Shown: positions 1 to 6,010, counted from the stretch's first letter. The stretch is 6,915 bases of DNA from DUMC01 sp035362115 (GCA_035362115.1 DAOSDD010000228.1:1-6915); one strand, 5' to 3'. A program made the numbers and translations. The notes: generated by a model from the letters alone, not told the origin.

Positions 1-36
1 CTTTACCAGATGGGATTCGCACCCACTATATATTAA

Positions 37-1938
37 TCACCGAACAGGCGCACGCTCAACGCACACACCTCCCCCAAAAGATGCTGCTCCGCAGTTACTG
101 CAATCTACTCTGCAATTTGGTGTTAATTGGCCCTCATATGCTTTTTTGTTCTCATTAATAAGAAATTTCTTTGAAACCCCAATATCAATATGATCCCATG
201 GAAATACCTCATCATAGCTGCGCTTCCTGTTTGCATAAAAGTGAGGATCCACCCCGCATTCTTCAAAGGCTTCCAACCATTTGGAGTAGTTAAAGTGTTC
301 ACCCCAACCATCAAACTTGCATCCTTTCTCCCATGCCTTTATCAATACTTCACCTGTTTTTCTGTCACCTCGTGCAAATACTGCTTCCAGAAAACTTAAT
401 TCGGGATCGTGCCAGTTATATGTAATATGCTTGCTTTTAATCAGGCTTTTAAGATACTTTTGCTTTTCTCGTAAACCCTCTATTGTATCCTGGGCTTCCC
501 ATTGAAAAGGTGTAAATGGCTTAGGGACAAAGGAAGATGTGCTTATAGTAATGTTCAACCCTTTTCCTCTTTTTTCCTTTGGCACATTAAAATACGCATC
601 AATAACCTTGTTTCCGAGTACAACAATGCCTTCAATATCCTCGAAAGTTTCAGTAGGCAGTCCTATCATAAAATAAAGCTTTACCCCTGTCCATCCTCCA
701 TTGAAAGCTATTCCTGCGGAATTCAACAGATCTTCCTCAGTAACCCCTTTATTAATTACATCTCTTAGTCTTTGTGTACCTGCTTCAGGTGCAAAAGTAA
801 GCCCGCTTTTTCTTACTTTCTGTGCCTTTTCCATTAGTTCAAGTGAAAAAGAATCTATACGCAGGGAAGGAAGGGATAAACTTACTCCCTTTTCGCACAT
901 ATTTTCCAGTAACCCTTCAGTCAAATCTTTAAGTCCGGTATAATCACTTGTACTAAGTGAAGCAAGAGATATTTCCTCATAGCCTGTAGCAGCCTCCAAT
1001 TTTTCAGCAATTTCAATCAACTTCTCAGGTTTCCTCTCCCTTACGGGTCTATATACAAACCCGGCCTGACAAAATCTGCAGCCTCTTGTACAGCCCCTGA
1101 AAAGCTCAAGCATTATTCTATCATGTACTATATTTACATATGGCACAATAATTTTTTCAGGGAAATATACATTCTCATAATCTTTTATTATTCTTTTTTT
1201 TATTTTAGCTGGGTACTCGCTGTTTTTAGGCTGTATTTTATTAACTGTACCATCATAATTATATTTTACCTCATAAAAAGATGGTACATATACTCCTTTT
1301 ATTTTAGCTGCTATATCTAAAAAGGATTCCCTTGTGTATTCAGTTTCAATTCTAGAACTAATCATGTTCTGGCTGGAACTGATTCTTTTTTGCTTCCATT
1401 CCTTATATGCATCAAGGATTTCATTAATAACCTCTTCACCTTCACCAAGCACAAAAAAATCAATCACCTCTGCTAAAGGTTCAGGATTATATGCACATGG
1501 ACCTCCTGCAATAATAAATGGATGTGCGTCCGTTCTATCTTTTGCCCTTATAGGAATTCCTGCAAGATCAAGCATGTTTATAACATTGGTATAGCTCATT
1601 TCGTATTGCAAAGTGAATCCAACAAAATCAAAGTTTTTTACAGGTTCTTTAGTTTCCAGTGAAAATAAAGGTATGCTTTTTTCCCGCATTTTACTTTCCA
1701 TATCTGTCCAGGGTGCAAATACCCTTTCACAATATGTATCATCTCTTTCATTCAAAAGATGGTACAATATCTTCATACCCAGGTGGGACATTCCTACTTC
1801 ATATAAATCAGGAAAGCAAAAGGCAAATCTAATATCCATATTTCCAGGATTTTTTTTAACCATATTCCATTCATTACCGGTATATCTTGCAGGTTTCTCA
1901 ACCTGTATTAAAATATTATCATCAATAGAAATTGACAT
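37..1938 (-). CDS. B12-binding-like domain radical SAM protein (TIGR03960-like), function unknown
   Basis: Predicted cytoplasmic radical SAM enzyme of 633 residues. Seen: an N-terminal region (about residues 35-180) with FPDLYEVGMSHLG and later AGGPCAYNPEP and VLGEGEE, the pattern of the cobalamin-binding-like domain that precedes some radical SAM cores. The core follows with CTRGCRFC, giving Cys283, Cys287 and Cys290 for a 4Fe-4S cluster that would bind S-adenosylmethionine. The C-terminus carries a second cysteine group (Cys609, 613, 616 and 626, within CSNCGAASFGGGVC). The DxHxxG cobalamin-ligand motif is not obvious, so B12 use is uncertain. The frame opens further upstream (ATG at 2010), but I chose the ATG at 1938 because GGAGGA sits 11 nt before it and family members start shortly before VEKPARYTGNE; the 2010 start has no ribosome site. 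Known: family members often stand beside a DUF2344 gene, but only 36 bp downstream are visible and show no start. The reaction is unknown. Family assignment is firm. Confidence 0.93.
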   Translation of the reverse strand: MSISIDDNILIQVEKPARYTGNEWNMVKKNPGNMDIRFAFCFPDLYEVGMSHLGMKILYHLLNERDDTYCERVFAPWTDMESKMREKSIPLFSLETKEPVKNFDFVGFTLQYEMSYTNVINMLDLAGIPIRAKDRTDAHPFIIAGGPCAYNPEPLAEVIDFFVLGEGEEVINEILDAYKEWKQKRISSSQNMISSRIETEYTRESFLDIAAKIKGVYVPSFYEVKYNYDGTVNKIQPKNSEYPAKIKKRIIKDYENVYFPEKIIVPYVNIVHDRIMLELFRGCTRGCRFCQAGFVYRPVRERKPEKLIEIAEKLEAATGYEEISLASLSTSDYTGLKDLTEGLLENMCEKGVSLSLPSLRIDSFSLELMEKAQKVRKSGLTFAPEAGTQRLRDVINKGVTEEDLLNSAGIAFNGGWTGVKLYFMIGLPTETFEDIEGIVVLGNKVIDAYFNVPKEKRGKGLNITISTSSFVPKPFTPFQWEAQDTIEGLREKQKYLKSLIKSKHITYNWHDPELSFLEAVFARGDRKTGEVLIKAWEKGCKFDGWGEHFNYSKWLEAFEECGVDPHFYANRKRSYDEVFPWDHIDIGVSKKFLINENKKAYEGQLTPNCRVDCSNCGAASFGGGVCVERAPVR

Positions 1939-1949
1939 AGCAATATTAT

Positions 1950-1955
1950 TCCTCC
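1950..1955 (-). promoter_or_regulatory. Ribosome binding site that fixes the radical SAM start
   Basis: On the minus strand this reads GGAGGA, a near-perfect Shine-Dalgarno sequence, 11 nt before the ATG at 1938. It lies inside the longer open frame that begins at 2010, so it argues that the first 24 codons of that longer frame are not translated. Confidence 0.75.
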
Positions 1956-2082
1956 ATATCTCCAATGCGCCAAATGAATTGTCCCATTGAATTGTTATGT
2001 AAAACTTCATTAATTACATGATTTTACAATTAAATTGCTTTTCTTGAGTAAATTTTTCACAATTAAGCTTTTCACACTATTT

Positions 2083-2111
2083 ATAATACCCAATAAGATA
2101 AATTATAGCAA
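2083..2111 (-). promoter_or_regulatory. Candidate sigma-A promoter for the radical SAM gene
   Basis: Minus strand: -35 TTGCTA (2106-2111, 4 of 6 to consensus), a 17-bp spacer, and -10 TATTAT (2083-2088, 5 of 6). It would start transcription near 2076 and leave a leader of about 140 nt before the ATG at 1938. The DNA here is very AT-rich, so chance matches are likely. Read-through from the regulator gene upstream is also possible, since I see no strong terminator between them. Confidence 0.35.
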
Positions 2112-2144
2112 TATATACCTAAAAATATAGTTCCTTAATTTGCC

Positions 2145-2174
2145 TTAATCTATCCCTGTTTAATCTATCCCTGA
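2145..2174. repeat. Two-copy 15-bp tandem repeat over the lysR stop codon
   Basis: TTAATCTATCCCTGT (2145-2159) is followed directly by the same 15 bases with one change at the last position (2160-2174). The second copy contains the final Gln and Gly codons and the TAG stop (2165-2167) of the LysR-type regulator. The first copy is untranslated. It is probably a slippage duplication. With only two copies, a regulatory role has no support. Confidence 0.8.
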
Positions 2175-3046
2175 TAGATATGATAATCGCTTGCTTTTTC
2201 TATTATATAATCACGGAATTGCTGAACTGCTTTAGTCATATACCGCCTGTCATCCCAAATCAAATATGTTGTGCGTGTGAATTTTTCACCCTGTATTGGC
2301 AGGAATATGACATTTTCGTTCCATAATCCCTGCCATGAAAATGATGGCACAAAAGAAACTCCCATACCAAGAGATACATATTTCCGTATATAATACGGAT
2401 CATCGCAAATAATTGAAATTTTAGGTTCAAAGCCATGTGCACGGCAGTATTCCTTCACAGTTTGAGATAAACTGTACTGCGACGGCAGGGTTATAAATCG
2501 CTCATCCTTCAAACTGTTAAGAGTGACAGACTTATTTTTCGCCAGAGCATGGTGATAAGGAACTGCCAGCATAATTTCCTCACAAATTAACGGAATTCCC
2601 TTACGTAAATGCGGTTGCATCCTTCGTGACGAAACGCACAGGTCAAAATTAAAACTATGATCTCCTATGTTATTGTGGCAGATTGAAAACGATACCTCCG
2701 GATTTAACCTGGCAAATTCCACAATCCAATCTATAATCATATTACGGTTTTCCAACACCAGGAGGCTTATTTCACCCTTTATGTCCCCATTTTTTTCCTT
2801 AAGAGCCATTATACCGTCACTTAAATTATCCAATACTGCTTCAACATGCTTAAGAAACAGCTTTCCATTTTCATTTAAGGTTAACCGGTTACTTTTTCTG
2901 TCAAAAAGCTGTGTTCCTAGTTCCTTTTCAAGCCTAGATATGGTTTGTGACATAGCTGGTTGAGGAATACCATATTGTTGTGCAGCCCTTGTAATACTTT
3001 CATATCGTGCTGCAGAATAAAAATATTTAAGCTGCAAAAGCTCCAT
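2165..3046 (-). CDS. LysR-type transcriptional regulator
   Basis: DNA-binding regulator of 293 residues, the normal length for the family. Seen: a classic N-terminal winged helix-turn-helix (residues 1-60; LQLKYFYSAARYESITRAA, then PQPAMSQTISRLEKELG and LFDRKSNRLTLNENG), a linker helix (about 61-90), and a two-lobed effector-binding domain from about residue 91 on. Start choice: a GTG at 3055 is in frame three codons earlier, but its G is part of the ribosome site AAGGGG (3055-3060). The ATG at 3046 sits 8 nt beyond that site and is preferred. The gene is divergent from the hydrolase-transporter pair and separated from it by 172 bp containing an inverted repeat. In this family that layout usually means control of the divergent genes plus autorepression, which is inferred here. 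The ligand is unknown. The last codons lie in a 15-bp tandem repeat. Confidence 0.95.
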   Translation of the reverse strand: MELLQLKYFYSAARYESITRAAQQYGIPQPAMSQTISRLEKELGTQLFDRKSNRLTLNENGKLFLKHVEAVLDNLSDGIMALKEKNGDIKGEISLLVLENRNMIIDWIVEFARLNPEVSFSICHNNIGDHSFNFDLCVSSRRMQPHLRKGIPLICEEIMLAVPYHHALAKNKSVTLNSLKDERFITLPSQYSLSQTVKEYCRAHGFEPKISIICDDPYYIRKYVSLGMGVSFVPSFSWQGLWNENVIFLPIQGEKFTRTTYLIWDDRRYMTKAVQQFRDYIIEKASDYHIYQG

Positions 3047-3054
3047 GTACTTCA

Positions 3055-3060
3055 CCCCTT
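3055..3060 (-). promoter_or_regulatory. Ribosome binding site deciding the lysR start
   Basis: Minus strand AAGGGG, 8 nt before the ATG at 3046. The alternative in-frame GTG (3055-3053) overlaps this site, so the two starts exclude each other. The spacing favours the ATG. Confidence 0.7.
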
Positions 3061-3068
3061 ACGAATAT

Positions 3069-3097
3069 ATGATAACATGGTATAGCATACAGTTCAA
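3069..3097 (-). promoter_or_regulatory. Candidate lysR promoter, overlapping the operator
   Basis: Minus strand: -35 TTGAAC (3092-3097), a spacer of exactly 17 bp, and -10 TATCAT (3069-3074, 5 of 6). Transcription would start near 3062, leaving a leader of only about 16 nt that still contains the ribosome site. The -35 box lies almost wholly in the spacer of the inverted repeat at 3084-3105, so a protein bound there would block RNA polymerase. This fits negative autoregulation. Confidence 0.5.
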
Positions 3098-3105
3098 TGT
3101 ATGCT
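3084..3105. promoter_or_regulatory. Inverted repeat, probable LysR-type operator
   Basis: AGCATAC (3084-3090) and GTATGCT (3099-3105) are perfect inverted copies around an 8-bp spacer. The inner part reads ATAC-N8-GTAT, similar in shape to the dyads bound by LysR-family dimers, though it is not the canonical T-N11-A spacing. It sits between the divergent genes, 38 bp from the regulator's ATG and centred roughly 80 bp upstream of the predicted start of the hydrolase transcript, close to where activating LysR dimers commonly bind. No T-run follows on either strand, so it is not a terminator. Confidence 0.6.
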
Positions 3106-3139
3106 GGCATATATAATCACATATTTTACAAATTCATAT

Positions 3140-3169
3140 TTAATGGTAATATTTATATAGTTATATAAT
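3140..3169 (+). promoter_or_regulatory. Candidate promoter of the hydrolase-transporter operon
   Basis: A perfect -10 TATAAT (3164-3169) has only a poor -35 (TTAATG, 3140-3145) at 18 bp. A good -10 with a weak -35 is what an activator-dependent promoter looks like, and the operator lies upstream. A second option is TTTACA (3125-3130) with TAATAT (3147-3152) at 16 bp. The predicted leader to the ATG at 3219 is about 43 nt. Confidence 0.4.
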
Positions 3170-3218
3170 GAATAAGCAATGACTAGGAAAGTAGCTTAAA
3201 GTGAGGTCGAAAAAAATC

Positions 3219-4001
3219 ATGTATGAAATCAAACGAATATTAGACATTACATATAGTAAAGTACACCCTGAGGATTGTAAATTAGACTTATATTTGCCAG
3301 AAACAAAATTACCCTGTCCTGTACTTATTTATATACATGGAGGAGGACTTGAAGCAGGAACCCGCAGGAATACCAGCGGATGGATTGAAGCTTTAGTGTC
3401 TGAATGGGGAATTGCTGTAGTCTCTCTGGATTACCGCATGTATCCGAACGCACACTTCCCCGATTTTATTGAGGATTGTGCCGAAGGTACTGCATGGGTA
3501 ACCAGTTATGGACGCACCCACAGTTGCTTTAATAAGTATTATATTGGCGGTTCTTCAGCTGGAGCATATCTCACAATGATGTTGTATTTCGCTGAGAATT
3601 TTCTTTTGAAGCATGGCTTATCACCCGATGAATTTGATGGTTACATATTTGATGCCGGTCAACCTACAACCCATTTCAATATACTCAGAGAACGTAGAAT
3701 TGATACCAGAGCAATCCGTGTTGATGATGCTGCTCCTGTTTTCTATGTAGACAAACAAATTGAAGAGCCTGAGAAAAAGCCTCCTGTACTGGTTCTGGTT
3801 GCTGAAAACGATATACCCAATCGGCTTGAACAAAACGAAATGTTTATTGGTACAATGATTAATTTCGGTTTTATCCCGTCCCGTATTACTAAAAAGTATA
3901 TGGCAGGCTTCAGTCATTGTGGCTATGTCAATGCAAGGGATAGTGAAGGTAAATCCATATTTGCTAATATTTTAGCTAATTTTATAGATAGAGGTAACTA
4001 A
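3219..4001 (+). CDS. Alpha/beta-hydrolase, esterase-like (HGGG/GxSxG family)
   Basis: Predicted cytoplasmic serine hydrolase of 260 residues with no signal peptide. Seen: the oxyanion-hole motif HGGG (residues 40-43, after a hydrophobic strand), DYRMYPNAHFP (71-81), the nucleophile elbow GSSAG with Ser113, a likely acid in VAENDIP (Asp198), and the catalytic His233 in FSHCGY. Together these make a complete Ser-Asp-His triad. The order and the HGGG motif fit the acetyl-esterase / hormone-sensitive-lipase-like group; the substrate is unknown. Start choice: an in-frame GTG at 3201 would add six residues, but the ATG at 3219 has GAGGT (3203-3207) upstream and is preferred; the GTG, with AGGAAA at 3185-3190, remains possible. 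The gene is divergent from the LysR-type regulator and is followed 19 bp later by an EamA transporter, so the two are probably one operon. A role such as removing an ester group from a compound that is then exported is speculation. Confidence 0.9.
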   Translation: MYEIKRILDITYSKVHPEDCKLDLYLPETKLPCPVLIYIHGGGLEAGTRRNTSGWIEALVSEWGIAVVSLDYRMYPNAHFPDFIEDCAEGTAWVTSYGRTHSCFNKYYIGGSSAGAYLTMMLYFAENFLLKHGLSPDEFDGYIFDAGQPTTHFNILRERRIDTRAIRVDDAAPVFYVDKQIEEPEKKPPVLVLVAENDIPNRLEQNEMFIGTMINFGFIPSRITKKYMAGFSHCGYVNARDSEGKSIFANILANFIDRGN

Positions 4002-4005
4002 GATG

Positions 4006-4012
4006 AAAGGGG
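4006..4012 (+). promoter_or_regulatory. Ribosome binding site for the EamA transporter
   Basis: AAAGGGG, 8 nt before the ATG at 4021. An alternative ATG at 4003 has its own site, GAGGT (3991-3995), inside the end of the hydrolase gene at 7 nt spacing, so the start is not settled. The sequence favours 4021 because the protein then begins MKKGLIYII, directly before the first membrane helix. Confidence 0.5.
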
Positions 4013-4020
4013 TAGCCAAA

Positions 4021-4908
4021 ATGAAAAAAGGATTAATATATATTATTTTAACTGCAATTTTGTTTACAACATTAGAGCCTGTAAGTAAGCTGATTTCCAC
4101 AGAAATAAGTCCCGTACGCATAACATTTATAAGGTTTTTCATAGGCAGTCTTATGCTTTTGCCTTTTTCCATAGCTCAAATCAAAAAGGAAAACATTAAA
4201 ATAAATACAAAAGACATTTATACAATGTCATTCTTAGGAATATTATGTATCTGCGTAAGTATGATTTTGCTGCAATACGCAGTACTAAAAGCAGAGTCCC
4301 CTGCACTTATTGCAATAATATTCTCATCAAATTCGGTGTTTACAATAATTTTTGCAGCATTTATTTTGAAAGATGAAATTACTTGGGCAAAACTTTGTGC
4401 TATTGCACTATGTCTTGCAGGGCTGCTGGTTTCCACTGATTTTAAATTATCGGAAAATATGCTTTCAGTTGTACTTGCAATACTAGCTGCACTGGCATTC
4501 AGTTTATACACCGTACTCAGTAAAAAGTTTATGACAAAAGTTAGCGGAATAATTCAAACAGGATTTTCCTTTTTTATTGGAAGCCTTGTACTTTTAATAG
4601 CCCTTTTGATAGGTGGCACAGATATCTTTGGTGGTATTACTTCATCAAATATTTGGGAACTTCTTTATCTCGGTGTAGCTGTAACAGGCATAGGATATTG
4701 GTCATATTTCCGTGCAATGGACAAAGCTTCTGCTATGTCGGCATCCTTTGTTTTTTTTATTAAACCTGCTTTAACACCTCTTGCAACATTTGTTATTAAC
4801 GGTATAGTACCGGACATAAAAGTGTTTATATCCCTTGTTCTTGTGATTACAGGGTCTTATATGGCAACAGTTAAAACACAACCAAAAAACAACCTTACTA
4901 AAGCATGA
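4021..4908 (+). CDS. EamA/DMT-superfamily transporter
   Basis: Integral membrane protein of 295 residues, the usual length for ten-helix members of the drug/metabolite transporter superfamily. Seen: two EamA repeats, roughly residues 3-139 and 147-285, each with five hydrophobic segments. Helices lie near 4-24, 34-53, 67-88, 94-117, 123-140, 146-166, 177-198, 210-230, 237-258 and 263-283. Typical family wording includes LEPVSKL in helix 1, a short charged turn ILKDEIT before helix 5, and IKPALTPLATF in helix 9. The C-terminus is short and basic. Known members move amino acids, nucleosides or other metabolites, often outward; the substrate cannot be read here. It follows the hydrolase by 19 bp and is probably in the same transcript under the divergent LysR-type regulator. 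An upstream ATG at 4003 would add six residues. No strong terminator follows, only an AT palindrome and a T-rich stretch. Confidence 0.94.
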   Translation: MKKGLIYIILTAILFTTLEPVSKLISTEISPVRITFIRFFIGSLMLLPFSIAQIKKENIKINTKDIYTMSFLGILCICVSMILLQYAVLKAESPALIAIIFSSNSVFTIIFAAFILKDEITWAKLCAIALCLAGLLVSTDFKLSENMLSVVLAILAALAFSLYTVLSKKFMTKVSGIIQTGFSFFIGSLVLLIALLIGGTDIFGGITSSNIWELLYLGVAVTGIGYWSYFRAMDKASAMSASFVFFIKPALTPLATFVINGIVPDIKVFISLVLVITGSYMATVKTQPKNNLTKA

Positions 4909-4916
4909 TTTGCACC

Positions 4917-4955
4917 TATTAGTAACTAATACTGTCAATATTATTTCTTTTTTAC
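4917..4955 (+). terminator. Weak terminator candidate after the transporter
   Basis: A perfect odd palindrome TATTAGTAACTAATA (4917-4931) begins 9 bp after the stop codon and is followed, after a gap, by a T-rich run (4941-4953). The stem is nearly all A-T and the T-run is too far away for a textbook intrinsic terminator, so this is a low-confidence call. It is the only structure near the end of the operon. Confidence 0.25.
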
Positions 4956-4957
4956 TC

Positions 4958-4987
4958 TTGCACTTTTGTGGGTTTGTGTGTTAGAAT
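4958..4987 (+). promoter_or_regulatory. Possible surviving promoter of the broken tRNA gene
   Basis: TTGCAC (4958-4963), an 18-bp spacer, and TAGAAT (4982-4987, 5 of 6 to the -10 consensus). Transcription would start near 4994, about 22 nt before the tRNA fragment, a normal distance for a tRNA gene. If still active, it would now read antisense into the serine-recombinase remnant. The -35 match is poor (3 of 6). Confidence 0.3.
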
Positions 4988-5436
4988 ATATAAGAATTTG
5001 TGGTACAGAAAATATTGGGGTGTAGCTCAGATGGTAGTCCATTTGAATCTATTTCACAACCTGTATTATCTACACTATTTTCCTTAAATACATTAATTGT
5101 TACCTTATATTCAATCTCCACGCTATCTCTATAAATAACCACTTTTTCAATTATTTCATTTAGCATACCTTTTTTAGTTAAAAAATCCGCTTTGTTATAT
5201 CTATCAACAAATGATACAATATTTTCATCTAATTTACTATACTCATCTAGAGCAATTTTGGATTGCTTTAAATTTTCATCAACCGTATTGATTTGAGTAA
5301 GTAATTCATTTACCTCAGCTTTAATAATATCTTTTGATTCTTTTAGTTCTTCTAGTGTTAAAATGTATTCATTTCTAATTGCTTTTGGGATATTCTTTTT
5401 TAATATTAATAAATCCTTTTGCTTGTCTTCTAACAT
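4981..5436 (-). pseudogene. C-terminal remnant of a large serine recombinase
   Basis: An open frame of 151 codons resembling the end of large serine recombinases (the site-specific integrases of clostridial integrative elements and phages). Seen: a charged coiled-coil stretch (about residues 1-75), then FLTKKGMLNEIIEKVVIYRDSVEIEYK (about 85-111), the usual end of the family's C-terminal region, with a short tail. The catalytic resolvase domain and zinc-ribbon region, about two thirds of a normal protein of roughly 500 residues, are absent. The ATG at 5436 is just the first Met of the leftover frame, which opens from about 5487, and I see no ribosome site. Residues 134-141 are the tRNA fragment read antisense, and the final ten residues come from DNA outside it. 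The protein therefore reads across what would be the attachment site. Not expected to be active. The other reading, a native gene of unknown type, is less likely. Confidence 0.75.
5016..5037 (+). pseudogene. 5' fragment of a tRNA gene, cut in the D-loop
   Basis: TGTAGCTCAGATGGTAG (5021-5037) is the signature 5' part of many bacterial tRNAs. It comprises the end of the acceptor strand, T8-A9, the D-stem GCTC and a D-loop with GG. Counting back gives a seven-base acceptor strand TGGGGTG (5016-5022). After 5037 the expected D-stem partner (GAGC) is missing and the sequence reads TCCATTTG; no anticodon arm or T-arm follows. The amino-acid identity cannot be told from this part; tRNA-Trp, -Ala or -Thr are possible. 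The break coincides with the start of recombinase-derived DNA, so this looks like an integration or excision scar. Confidence 0.7.
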
Positions 5437-5929
5437 TATATTGCGCCCTTGATTTGGAAGATTTAAGAAACATACAGGATAATTACTTTAATGATGACAA
5501 GACTCTGTTATCCTTCCCTGATGGAAGAAAAATTAGGCTTACTGGTAAGCTTAGTGAATTAATAAATGATCTAATCAATTATAAAAAGATAAATAAAATT
5601 CGTTGTATATATTTATTTTGCAGAAAACATGAAAAAGACTATGATAAAATATCTAAGTCCAATTATAATACAATAATAAGTAAAGCCTTTAATAAGCTAG
5701 ATTTACCTGAAGATAGAAAGAAAGTATTAATTCCTTCATTCATAAGATCTTCAGTTATTCGCAAAATGTTTGATTCAGGATTCAGTATTTCAGTATTGAA
5801 GATATAGTCTGCCTTACTGGCTTAAGTTTGACAACTATTAATCAGTATTTATCATATGAGGACATATTAAAACGCCATAAATTAAAAAAGATAGTGAAAG
5901 ATCATCCATATAAGGAGTTTTTTGTATAA
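5436..5929 (+). pseudogene. Tyrosine-recombinase/integrase-like remnant, frameshifted
   Basis: The remnant covers about 161 codons of a phage-integrase-like catalytic domain without its N-terminus. Seen: YCALDLEDLRNI near the start, where active integrases have the box I pattern (LLYxGLRxxEL); the catalytic Arg position appears to be Asp or Glu here. Near the end, IRSSVIRKMFDSG resembles the box II region, and LTGLSLTTINQYL matches the segment carrying the nucleophilic Tyr. The frame stops early at TAG 5805-5807. Removing one copy of the 8-bp duplication at 5782-5797 gives FDSGFSIEDIVCLTGLS and a clean frame to TAA 5927-5929. The plus frame is open from 5379, but 5379-5435 is antisense to the serine-recombinase remnant and not part of this gene. 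The 5' end is lost at the junction near 5436. The family call is tentative because the basic active-site residues are not all visible. Confidence 0.6.
5782..5797. repeat. 8-bp tandem duplication that breaks the integrase frame
   Basis: TCAGTATT occurs twice back to back (5782-5789 and 5790-5797). Deleting either copy restores one continuous reading frame through to the stop at 5927, with sensible integrase-like sequence across the join. This identifies the lesion precisely. Confidence 0.85.
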
Positions 5930-5943
5930 GCAGCTGCTGACAT

Positions 5944-5980
5944 AAATAGGTAGGTACTTCTTATGCTACTTATTTTTTTA
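5944..5980 (+). terminator. Probable intrinsic terminator after the integrase remnant
   Basis: AAATAGGTAG (5944-5953) pairs with CTACTTATTT (5966-5975) with one G-U pair, giving a stem of about 10 bp and a 12-nt loop. It runs directly into a T-tract (5973-5979). It sits 14 bp after the remnant's original stop codon, where a terminator is expected. Confidence 0.5.
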
Positions 5981-6010
5981 CAAGGCTATATTTTCCTCGG
6001 CTTATTTAAA

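Larger units (their letters stand above)
4909..5015. other. Boundary spacer between transporter operon and mobile scar
   Basis: This spacer has no gene. It contains the AT palindrome (4917-4931), a T-rich run and the candidate tRNA promoter (4958-4987), and it is the last stretch that looks like native chromosomal DNA before the tRNA fragment. The serine-recombinase frame runs 35 bp into it before meeting a stop, showing that this flank was not designed as part of that gene. Confidence 0.5.
5016..5929. mobile_element. Decayed integrated-element end at a tRNA gene
   Basis: This stretch joins a truncated tRNA, a 5'-truncated serine recombinase on the minus strand and a 5'-truncated, frameshifted tyrosine-recombinase-like gene on the plus strand, with almost no other DNA between them. 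The likely history is insertion of an element at the tRNA gene followed by internal deletion. The rest of the tRNA is not found in the window, so the far boundary is unknown and the AT-rich small genes to the right may also belong to it. Confidence 0.5.

Noticed and set aside
1..36. On the minus strand, GGGTGCGAATCCCAT near the left edge resembles a tRNA T-arm and also part of a cobalamin-riboswitch core.
   Set aside because: The T-loop would have G in place of the near-invariant T at position 55, and the rest of a tRNA would have to lie inside the radical SAM gene. The other cobalamin-box elements are not visible. The edge cuts off any further test.
123..1990. Several plus-strand open frames of 60-125 codons across the radical SAM gene.
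   Set aside because: They are antisense to a strongly supported gene, with no recognisable protein features of their own.
1939..2010. A 24-codon N-terminal extension of the radical SAM protein starting at the ATG at 2010.
   Set aside because: There is no ribosome site before 2010, a strong one lies before 1938, and the extension precedes the usual family start.
3621..4511. Minus-strand open frames of 66-98 codons within the hydrolase and transporter genes.
   Set aside because: They lie opposite well-supported coding sequence and have no domain or ribosome-site support.
5379..5435. An N-terminal part for the integrase remnant, from an in-frame TTG at 5379.
   Set aside because: These codons are exactly antisense to the serine-recombinase coiled coil, so they are a leftover open frame and not part of the gene.
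5930..5937. The palindrome GCAGCTGC just after the integrase remnant.
   Set aside because: Eight-base palindromes are common by chance, and no paired copy or flanking repeat marks it as an element end.
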